A DNA stretch of 64,000 nucleotides. Source: Patiria pectinifera (lineage: Eukaryota; Echinodermata; Asteroidea; Valvatida; Asterinidae). Position 1 is the stretch's first letter, and every line of letters begins with the position of its first letter. Of the stretch, positions 13,601-25,600 are shown in pieces. The stretch is from NCBI GenBank assembly GCA_029964075.1, contig CM057142.1, positions 4,107,770 through 4,171,769 of the forward strand, read 5' to 3'. Under the pieces are notes generated by a model that was not told where the DNA came from, did not search any database, and saw only the letters and a program-made list of their open reading frames with translations. The translations under genes and the position numbers were made by a program.

Positions 13601-16600
13601 GATCGCCACACCTCCTTCACAGCGAGTCTGTTACCTTCCCAGCATTGAACAATGCCGGTACTCATTTAAAGAGGTTGTGGAATGCTGAAAATCGTTTTGT
13701 TTTTTATATTTTTATATTGTAGAGTAGACCCATATATAGCATAATGACAAACTCCCATTCTTTTCTGATGTGCGTTTATATGTTTATAAAACTGAAATTC
13801 ATCGAGTAATTTGTTGGTCGGCGAGCGCATAAATGAAATCAGCAGTCGTCGGGCTCTTCGTAAAATCAGAAAAAGCGTGACGTAATAAACAGGACTCGTT
13901 TATACAACGACTGTTTACTGCTGCCAACCCGCCCCGTCAGCACGTGTGACTCGCAGTCAAGCAGTGAAAAATCAACATTTTGTAAAAGACTCACGGAGAT
14001 TGATATTCCTTCCCATTGCTTAATTTTTGGATGAGTATATTAAACAAGGACACGGTGACATCTGAGCTGTTCTTCCGTATAAATTTGAGCCCCAACTGCC
14101 CGAAAAAGAGACCAGCGAAAACACGGATACTGCAACTGGCCAGCTGAAAACGCCAGGCAACGCGGCTCTGATGAGTTGTTCGGTCTGCGACGTTCGGCGT
14201 GAAAAAAAACCAGCTACGTTTTTTTTCCAAGGACTCAAAGTATTATGTTCATGATAACATTTTTAGATGAGCATCAACAGTTCTATCGCAACTTTCTTCG
14301 TGTTTTACCGACAATCTCAAACGTTATTCTGGTAAATATTCAGTCCAAAGAGACGACAAATCGTCAGGTTGTTTTCGAATTATACGCGTACGGCACGCAT
14401 AACGCATCACGGCGGTGGATGTGGTCGACCGTGTCCAGAAATAATGTTGTACGGTTAGCAGCGTCGCGGGCCCCGGTCAAGTTCCTTGCGTTGCCTGGTG
14501 CTTTTTATGTATACGTTCGCCACAAAAAAATTAGTCCTCTTCTTTTTTCTTTCCTTGTTCATTTTAACCCTTGTTTTAACATCCTGAAACGATAATTACG
14601 AATTTACTTGAATTTTGAAATTTTTAACTTTATTGTTTACCCTCAAAAAGCCGTAAAACAACGCCAGGAGACCATGTAAACCTCGGCCTGTAAACGTGGC
14701 TACAAAAAAGTACAATTCATAAATCATAGTCATGCTCCGTTCATAAAACAAAATCTCTGGACTTACGACATGTTCGGGATCCCGGTTGAAACCAAAATTC
14801 ACTGGTCCCGAAATTTAAGAGCACTATCATTATTTTCAGTACCTCATTAAGACTTTATTCAAGAAATTCCAGTAGCAGAGAATTTGTCATTCGATCAAAA
14901 GAAGTTCTTGGGAAAATGGAGGCCCGTCACATAATCAGCACTAACGTAAGAAAAACTACGCGGTCCTTTTTCTACGCATTTACCTTCAATTTGCAACGCG
15001 TGCGCGTATGCTGCGCAGATAATGGAGGGTCGAGGATACATTTGAACGGTTCTACGGTTCTTCAAGATTGGCAACGGACAAATGGTCCAAAACAGTCTTC
15101 CCTATAAATCATTAACAAATCATATCTCTATTATTTCTTGTCCATGCAATTTCAACAAATCTCTTGAGAAAAGAAGACTCTTGCCGTACGAAATGTACAG
15201 TGCATGATCAGCGCTCTATCTGAAATCCGATCTCGTGTTTTCGCACGGTACCCTTCGGACAAACTGCATGGCTACGGAGGATTCTTATTACTCCATGCTG
15301 ACACCCGGACGGGAAAGCTGGAAATTTATTGCAAATAAAATGCGGTGTGATTACAGCCAGCGACTGACACAATTATAGGCATGTAGGTTTGCCTTGGCCT
15401 AGTGCGTATGCTACCCGTACACGTATCAACAACGAATTATTTTGAAATTCCAACACCGTTTACCGGTGTCAAAATCTACGGTCCCGGGCCCAGCGGCCGG
15501 GCCCGGGCCGGCCAGCGGCACAAGTACACCCGTGAATTTCCAGCCAACTTTACATATACATAGTGCGTGTCACGGTGATGCGATATGGCGATGTGCATGT
15601 GAACATCGATGTTGATGTACGCAGACATTTCTTACTATGGTTGGCCGTTAGGGCAAACACAAAAGAATGATCCCCGATCTATAAATAAAATGATGTGTAA
15701 CTATCAAAACACTGAATAATCAATAGAAAGTACCAAAAAGTCAATGGAGATATCTTCCTATTAAATTCTAAACTTGCCCATTAGAATTTCAGGGGTAAAA
15801 GCTGTTGCCAACTACGGTTGAATTTATGGAGCATGTGGCTGCCCATACAAAATGTCGCTCAGAGTAATTGTAAACAAAGTCATGTCGTTGCGCGGAGTGA
15901 TTTGCAAAAAGTTTCGCTGGAACTACGCTGCATCGGGAGTCCTGTTTATTACGTCACGATTTACTATGTTTTGTTTGCTGCCCCCAACGACGACTTTTAC
16001 ACAAATTGCACGTTCGGGTCGAAACAGGACCTGAAAAACAGCTCGAAAAAGTACCTTTTGGATTCATTTCATGACAGAAACAATACGCGTTTTTATTTCA
16101 TCACACCCTAGGCTACATATACCCGAAAAATGACGGAAATGTCTTCGAGCATTCCACAACCTCTTTAACACCTGGGTTGAGAGAAGTAATTGAGGTAAAG
16201 CGCCTTACTCAAGGGCACAACACGCATGGCCATGGCGGGGCCCGAACCCACAATCTCACAATCTCTCTCGCAGTTGTCTGCCCCAATTCTCCCTTTCTTA
16301 CCAATGAGGGGGTACTTGTGCACAGAGCCCATACAATAAAAATTGTTCCTTGGACCAAGGAACTACTTTGAAACAAACTTGTGCACAATGGTGGGCGGAT
16401 ATTGGAATGGTTAGGGATTTGGCCGTACCTGGTCAGAAACGTTAATCCAGTTGTAACCAAATGACGGACACGCCCTTGTGATGGCTATGGCGTTGTACAC
16501 TGCCCGGGAGACGTACAGCAGAATAATAAACACACAAGCTGTAGAGGTTTGACACATGGTGGCTCCCTGCAAAGATAGCCAAAAAAAAAAAGAAAACCCA

Positions 16601-19600
16601 CAAAATTTCCGTTTAGAAAGCTCTATCTGAAAGTCTACATATTGTTAGTTGAATTTTGCAGAATTCTACAGTTCCCGATGGCAGTATTTTCAGTCATTTT
16701 CCTTCACCTACCCCTCAAGGTTGTGCTGATTTTCATTTTAAACTATCTATTCTCACAATCATTATCAGTTGAAAGCCAATGAAAACTTATCTTTTATCAA
16801 TTTTTTGATGATTCTTGTAACTTAGTTAAATTTTTGCAAGTTTTATTTTCTTTTTCGGGGGGGGGGGGGTCTCAAACTTAAGTAACTCACAATTCGCCTC
16901 CATAGTAAACTTAATCTGCTGTTGCTATGCTCTATAACCAACTGTTTTTTTCTCCCAACATTTTTTTCAATATGTGTTTTGTTTTGACGAGTGATTATAT
17001 CCCCCCCCCCATTTTTAGCATACATTGCAACCCCTCTGAAAAAAAGACTTTCATTTGGGTTCGTTTTGCCTCATCTAAACCACAAAGAAAGTCTCCTCCT
17101 GAAAAATTGCATGCACATTAAATAATAAGCAATTTGCAACTAATTATTCCAGAAAACAAGTGGATTGTTTCCATTCGATATCTCATTTCAAACTGAATAA
17201 CTTTCTTATTGCTGGATAAGTAGCTATTAGGCCAAAAAAAAAAATATTCGGTCTCTGGTCAGACCAAAGTTCCGGAATTGACGCGGGGACGCGGCTTTTG
17301 GGGGTTTTTTTGGCTTTTTTGTTTCTCTTCATGCTTGGATTGTACAGACAAGGTGGGGTACTATTTTGCTATTTGGTGTCCTCATGTACATTTGTGTCCT
17401 CCATAATTTGCCTTGGTGCTCTCGATCATTTGCCTGGGTGCAATTTCCCATTCCTTGGTGCTCTTTGGTAAAAAAAATTGAGGAGGTGCGGCAATAGAGG
17501 GCACTGTTGGAGCTACCGCGAACATTTTAGCAAAAAAAAAGATTGACACGCATGATTAAAATCGACGCGCGCGCTGACCAGAGACCGACTTATTTTTTTT
17601 TTTTTGCCTTACCAAAGAAAAACAAGGGGTAAAAATAGATTTCTTTTTCAAACCTACCCGGGCTTCCAGAAGCATACTGCCCACAAAATGCATCCGGGAC
17701 AATTTCCAGATGAGATAGGCTAGGAATCCCCCGGCCATGATAAACAGCAAGCCGCTAATGATGACCCTGACAGGTACCAGGACCTCCGAGTCCGGGTAGA
17801 TCCTCGTCAAGACTCCGCAGGTGACATTCATGACAAGGAACAGCGACACCGCGACAGTAAAGGTGATGCGGACGTGTCGTATGTGTCTCTTGTAATTCTC
17901 GGGCTTTGTCCTGGCTTTCAGCTTGAACATGACCTGCAATTTCAAAATTCGAAATTAACCTTCCATATGTACAATCGCACCATCAAAAGTGGCAAAGAGA
18001 GAGATATGACAGACACGTTACATATCTTAAGCTCGCCACAAACCTTTCCGATTTGACCGGTTCACAGGATCACCGGTATGTTTTTTCACGATCTTACGCA
18101 CCACAGATCTTATGATGCATCATGGATCTTGTGATGCCTCAAGGATCTTATGATGCATCAAGGCTCTTATGATGCATTACAGATCTTGTGAAGCATCACA
18201 GATCTTACGCATCACAGATCTTGTGATGTATTCATGGATCTTGTGATGCCTCTTGGATCTTATGTTGCATCAAGGCTCTTATGATGCATTACAGATCTTG
18301 TGAAGCATCACAGATCTTATGCATCACAGATCTTGTAATGTATTCATGGATCTTGTGATGCCTCTTGGATCTTATGTTGCATCAAGGCTCTTATGATGCA
18401 TTACAGATCTTGTGAAGCATCACAGATCTTACGCATCACAGATCTTATGATGCATCATGGATCTTGTGATGCCTCTAGGGTCTCATGTTGCATCAAGGCT
18501 CTTATGATGCATTACAGATCTTATGACGCATTACAGATCTTACGACGCATCACTGATCTTGTCATGGATCTTGTGATGCCTCTAGGATCTTATGTTGCAT
18601 CAAGGCTCTTATGATGCATTACAGATCTTATGACGCATCACAGATCTTATGACGCATCACAGATCTTACGCATCACAGATCTTATGATGCATCATGGATC
18701 TTGTGATGCCTCTAGGATCTTATGTTGCATCAAGGCTCTTATGATGCATCAAGGCTCTTATGATGCATTACAGATCTTGTGAAGCATCACAGATCTTACG
18801 CACCACAGATCTTATGATGCATCATGGATCTTGTGATGCCTCAAGGATCTTATGATGCATCAAGGCTCTTATGATGCATTACAGATCTTGTGAAGCATCA
18901 CAGATCTTACGCATCACAGATCTTATGATGCATCATGGATCTTGTGATGCCTCTAGGGTCTCATGTTGCATCAAGGATGCATTACAGATCTTATGACGCA
19001 TTACAGATCTTACGACGCATCACTGATCTTGTCATGGATCCTGTGCTGCATCAGGGATCTTGTGATGCATCACAAGATCTGTGTATCCTTCAGGGATCTT
19101 GTGATGCATCACAAGATCTGTGTATCCTGTTTTTCATTTTGAAATTTTCCCACAGACATTCGAAACATTTCTGTTTCATTGACAGAGAAGTTACAAAAAA
19201 AAATGTACTAAGTAATTTGCAATGTTGGTTACGGGTACTCGATCCCATAATCTGGAACTGGTTCCTGACATTAATGGTCGGGTACTTGGGTACTCGGTTC
19301 TGATGCACAGCCCTAATCGAGTTTGACACAATACCACTGAGCACCACAAATGGTGATGATTGAACAATGGGGCAAGGCACGTGCAAAATGCATAAAGACA
19401 AAACTGGACCACTGCCAAACCCAAATATAAAATGTACACATATACATGTACAGGTCCTCAAAAGTTGTTTTCATCAAAACAATTGCCAGTACCACTGGCA
19501 AAGAAAAGCAGTTAAGCTATCTAAACAAAACAAGCAAAACATATTTTCACTGATCACATTTGTTTTCCTGATCGCCGGAAAATACCTCACACTTTTAAAG

Positions 19601-22600
19601 GATGCGTTCGTCTGAATTTTTTTTTAAATCACTGGAATTATGAACCCTTACAACAGAGGAACTTAGTAAGCCATGAACATTTCCGAGTTCCTGACCCTTT
19701 CTATAAATAGAAATCACGCCATACATCTAAGGTACATTATACACTGTCTGTGAGAGTGCAGCACTATTGTGCCTCAGGGAATTCTGGTGTTTAAAACTTG
19801 TGTAAGTTTCCATTTTTATGAGGTGCTGATTGACAAAATGCATATTGACAAGCATTAAAGGTGTGCTGAAAATCATATTGTCATTATTTTATGTGGCATA
19901 AAATGTAGATTCCTTTTCTAAATTGCAATTTATTTTGCAATACAAAAGTTAGTCACTTACAAATGAGACATTGACGGAAAAAAAATCGGCCCATGTTTAG
20001 TATATTGAATTATTACTTTACAATTTTGAGCTCTGCCAGACAATAAGCATGCATTTATTTTTAAGTCTTCACACGATAGTGATTGAGTGCATACATGTGT
20101 ATTGCTGTATTATGACAAGCTACCACAGGACTGTTGTAAATTTGGCCAATCATGGTGCTGGATCAATGCAGGTTCAGGGGCCATTTATTGGCTTGTTTTT
20201 GAAGCCGGTCTTTATATCACATATTAATACACCAGCACATGCTCGATTCATGACCAATCAGAAGCTGTACAATGTACATGTATCAACTCTTCAAGGTATT
20301 TATTAATGTAATGTAAAGACTACAGTTCAGAATGGGTAATAACATGAGCAAAGTCTGGTGTGCCATAAATAGAAAATGAAACTGGGTAGCCGCGAAAAAA
20401 AAATAAGTAAATAAATATCCAAATGTCTATTCAGTAAAACAGTATTGGAATCAACTGATCAGCTTTGATAAAAAAAAATATATTTCGCATAGTCAGATAG
20501 TAGACCTTCATATACAATGTAATTACGGAGTACAATGTAGGCCTATAGTGAAACAAAAAAAAAATGTTTTGGGACTTGCATTTTGCACTATTTTCACAAA
20601 CGCCATGCACTTTCAGACAAGGAAACTATACAGTTAGACACTGATCATTTACCGCACACTAACCACATTTTGTCCAAACAAAAACAAATCTGCCAAATTT
20701 ATACAGTAAAGTGCTAAATGTACATGCACACATCATCTCTAAAAACTGATTGTGCTAGCTCACTGTTGTCAGCAATTTGTGTGCATTTAATTTAGCCCTG
20801 TACATGTACCTAAATCAAACATCATGTGTACAGAAATGCTGTATCAATAGCAAATTTGCTTATCCATGATTCTCTCAAAGACTCTCATAGCCTTCATTAT
20901 ATCATCCAACTCCGACTCACATTTTCATTTAGAGAATTTGGATTAGAAATCATACATGTAGTATTGTAAACGCCTGCTTGTAATACTGACAGCCATATTG
21001 GCAGCCATCTTGGATATCTCAATTCCCCCAAAAGATGCCGAGGTGGTGTCATGTGAATTTGGAATCAGTAGGTCAGTTAAAGGCCTATAAACCAGGAAAA
21101 ACCAGGTCAAAATAGGTTTTGCCCTTCATATCACCGACATATAAACACTGTATACTCAGTGTGTTACCTCCCGAGTGTAAGTTGGAAAAAATCACTCGGG
21201 TGAGACTCGAACCCACGACCTCCTGTACATTAAATTCGAACCAGCCAACCGATCCCGTTAGCTCGGTGGTCGAGTGGTAAGACATCTGCACTAGAAAGCA
21301 GGTCGTGCGTTCGAGGTCCCACCCGAGTGATGTTTTTTCCAACTTTCACTCGGGAGGTAACACACTGAGTATACAGTGTTTATACGTCGGTGAAGGGCAA
21401 AACCAATTTTGATTTACATCACCCCGACGCAAAAATCCCATCTTATTAAAAACCAGGTCAAATCAGGTTGGTTAAAATGTTGGGTTTTTTTTGGGCAATT
21501 GGACAAAAAGGAAATTCAAGTTTATTATCAAAGATCTGTTTGTCAGCAGAGCAGTACACTTTGATCCTTCACAGACCCAATAAACAGCATATTCACAGGG
21601 CCAAGTTCACATTTCAGTAATAACATCCCATTTTCCCCTAAATTTTGTATTATACTGTACACAAATCCAAGGACAATAAGGGGATAGGTTACTAGCTTTA
21701 CAGCACGCAACAAAGTCAAAGTAGTGCGGCTGTACGCAATCAATATTTTCATCACGACCAGTGGTTGACGATATTTTGTTACTTCTGCTGTATGTGCTTG
21801 TCAAAATAACAAATTTATGACTTCATTTAATCAAGAAACACTCCCTACCCTATCTGATGAATAGCCTACTTCTCCACATGAAAGCAAATTTAGACTGGGG
21901 CTTGGCATGATGGATTCACGACTATTTTATGTCTGAATGTGCAAAAATGAGCTTAATAATGAAAGGTTTGCGGAAACACCATGTGCGATAATTTCTCAAC
22001 TAAGAGAATGGTTCTGAAAAGAACCAGAGGTATAAACTTGACGTTCCGGTCAGTATGCTCTACCGTCTTCAGGAGAAGACGGTCAGAAGAGTCTTTCTCC
22101 TGGAGCACCGGAACGTTGCGCTTGGGCATACTCAGTTACCGTTTCCTTTCTCAACCAGAGAAATTATTATTCATCTATGGTCCGCAATAACTTCATTATT
22201 TAGTATCTCCACCATGCAAAGCCTCAAATCTTACTTAAAAATGAGCTTGTTTGCATGTGGGCGCATGGCAGCGATTGTGTTCAAGTACATGTATGTCATA
22301 TCTCTCTGTTGAGCGAACACTTGCGGACAGCGGCCATACTGCAGGCTAACTCTAGGCATTTGCTGTAGCATTCCTAAAAGTGTGGCACCAACTCCTCATC
22401 CTCTGAATTAAAAAAACTTGACCCATTTCTGACTTTGTGTACACATACATGTACCTCTAGCAGCAAAAGGCGCCACCCCCTTCCTTTGCACAACGGATGC
22501 CTTTTAAACTATGGGCTCCGTGCACAAGTACCCCATCAACGGCCAGAAAAGGAGAGTTGGGGGTGACCCAAATTGGTTCCCGGTCCATCCACTGCATATT

Positions 22601-25600
22601 CCGAATGTATCCAAAGCTATTGGAGGCGGGGCTTAGTCCTTGGACCATCGCAAGTTGAATTCGAACATATTCGCGTGCCGGACCCTAACAATCACGCGTA
22701 CGCCTACGGCACTGTAGGATTTTACGTGGGTACTTCGCACGCGAACCAGTACAGTCGATACGCGCACACTGTGTGTCCCGTCCACGGAGCTCTCAAAAGA
22801 GGTAAAAACACGCCCTCTTTTGTTGGCGCACGGAGCCCATAGCAAAGCCAATGCCCAAACCATAGTTCGGACAAACCATAGATTATCCTAACTATAAAAT
22901 AGTTGAGATACTTGCACAGAATAAAGTCCATTCCTCATTTTTCACATGCAAACATTTAGTGTGTTAGAGGACATTAGTCTAGGGCTGCGCATCGGAACCG
23001 GGCACCTGGGTTAACGCGTACCCGACCACTGATGTCAGGAACCGGTTCCAGATTATGGGATCGGGTACCCGTAACCAACTTAACAAAATACTAAGTTACT
23101 GCTCAGACAATAAAAAAGAAAGATTTTGAATGCCATTTGTGGGAATTTCCAAAATAATGACAAGGCTACAATGTACATGTACATTGAAAATCAAAACAGA
23201 TTTCATTTTAACTTGCAAAAGAAGACGCTGCCAAAAGTGGCAGTTTACACCGTAAAGCCATCAAACCTGTCAGACAACTTCCGGGATGTGAATTTTGGGA
23301 TTGGGTTTATTTTACGGGTACTTGGTTGCCCGTGTTTTACTTCAAAAGGGTACCTGGTTGCTGAACTACCAGTACGAATGCACAACACTACATTTGTCTC
23401 TTCATAAAAATTAGTACATAGGCATATTACGCCCCAATTAAAGCACTGTCGGACAACAGGCACACAATGACACTGGTCCGGCACAACTCTGTCAACCTTG
23501 GACCAAGTTCAGCAATAATTCAACAACAAAAACTCCTAAGCAGAATGTCAGACAACTCGACCGATGACCAACACGACTTGGGCCAACTTGTCCGTTGAGG
23601 CAACTCCACGTTGCACACAACTCGATTGTTTGCCATGTCCAAAGTATGAGTCCAGAAGAGTTTCTAAGTAATTTCTACCATAGTTGGAAATGTTTTGTTT
23701 TTTCAACATTATCAATACCCCATTCTGCAGCCACATTACTGGACTCTCTCCGTAAAGAAGACCACAACATTCAGTCTCACAAATCTCCGTAAGTACATGT
23801 AGTTGCCGAACTGGAATTTTTCTTCAGAGCTTTTTTTAACATGTTGTTACTCCCATCTACAGTTGTCTTACCTGTATTAGCCGATTGTCAGCTACTAAAG
23901 AGTGTTTCCTTTGCACGAAAAATGAGGAGATATATGTCCACTTTTTCCGATGCATACAATTGACGTTTGGGCATGATGAGAGCATTCGCGCGTGTTTACT
24001 AGTCTGGTGCTCTCAATGTCTGACAGACGTACGTCGATTGTTAGTTCGTGGAACAAGACTGGTATATTTGTACCAGATGGCTGTTCACAGTATTTTGAAT
24101 ATCTCAACACATCACTAGAACTTGTAATGTGTTGCGATTTTCAAAATACTGTAAACAGCAGTCTGGTACAAAGATGCACGTCTTGTTCCCCGAACTACAA
24201 CAGAAGCTGAACGTCCGTTAAACATAGAGGGCACCAGACTAGTAAACAACATGCTCCAATGCTCCGTCATGACATTCATCCACCTATTCTGTGTATCAGA
24301 AAAAGTGGATATTGTATTTCTCCTATTTTTTGTGCAAAGGAACCCCTTCGTAGTAGCCGACTAAATGACTAAAGAATGCATACAGATAAAGCCTAGTTTC
24401 CATATTGACGCAAGAAACGTAGAGAGCGACGTAACCAGGACCCAAACTGCAACGCGGACATATGGAATCATTTCATCCAGAAATTTCACTGACAAACCAG
24501 ACAGACGCAAACTATCTCGCAGACGATCAGCAAAGTTGAACCCGACTGTTCCGTGTAGGCCTACTGTCTGCATAGTCTGCGTAAGCTGATTAGCTGAACG
24601 TCAATGTGGAAACCAGGCTTGAAACAACTTTAGGAGGGAGTTACATCATGCGAAACGACCCCTAAGAAAAAAACTAAATTTCGGCAAAATTTTTAAAAAT
24701 TTGTGAGACTGAGTGGCCTTCTTTCAGAGGGAGTCCAGTAATGTGGCCACAGAATGAGGCTTTAATCATCCATGAAGATAACACATTACAATTTTGCATT
24801 CTATCCAATGAAAAAAAATGGGGGGGGCCTGTTTGGTGTTTTACAGAAAAATCAAGTTCAGGGAGTTTTGACATCGTTCAAGCAATATTTGCAATGAACT
24901 ATTTCTATTGGGGAAGTTTGAAAGCAAATAATGTTTCAAAATTATATGAGCATCGAGTTATCTCAACAGATGATTCGTCTCAATAGCGGGGTGTCTTTCA
25001 GATCAAACCATGGAGCTATATGAAATTACAAGAGTGCAAACACATGTACAAAGTCATGCCTGCTGGGCGCATCAATGTTTGTACACAAACCTATGGAGAA
25101 CTAGAAATTGTGTACGGCTTTCGTACAGCTACTTGCATATCTGCGCTTGTATTCTATATAGGTCCGTTATCGAAGCTGATATACCCAAAACCCAAATGCA
25201 CAATCAGTAAATGAGCATTTTATTTTGCTCTACGCAAACAGCGCAACGCGTGCGCTTATCCACTGCAGATGATTACCGCGACGTTTTTTTAAACCGCCTT
25301 GATGCACTTAAGTTGTTTGCGTACGTTCTACTTGCGCCTTGCATTTAAAGTACATGTTCACTTTGACTTTCAAAATTCAATCCATCTAATTTCATTATGT
25401 TCTATAAACACGCACATGAATTCAAAACGTCTGCGCCCAGGCATGCAAGAATGTCTCAGCATACAAGAATAAGGAGTTAGTCATGTTAGTGCTCTGGTAA
25501 TTTATAGCTCTATGGATCAAACACAAATCAGTCAAGTTAACAGACTGATTGAGTTGTATAAATGGTCATGTTGGTTTGGGTCGTGTTGACTGACGGTCGA

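Noticed and set aside
14245..14595. 116-codon open frame inside the TTAA element as a transposase remnant
   Set aside because: I see no THAP Cys/His pattern, DDE/DDD signature or similarity to piggyBac transposase. It is too weak to call.
18393..19303. Open frames of 73 and 122 codons rich in repeated RSYDALQIL-type words
   Set aside because: They are translations of the 19-bp satellite and carry no independent support.
21256..21335. Functional tRNA-Ser gene
   Set aside because: The head has tRNA-like A and B boxes and a Ser-like anticodon loop. But the acceptor stem has a mismatch or bulge, the long variable arm is missing, and the sequence continues into a tail repeated elsewhere, so it is a SINE.
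22010..22025. Real histone gene 3' end
   Set aside because: No histone coding sequence lies on either side, and the hairpin belongs to a three-copy dispersed family.
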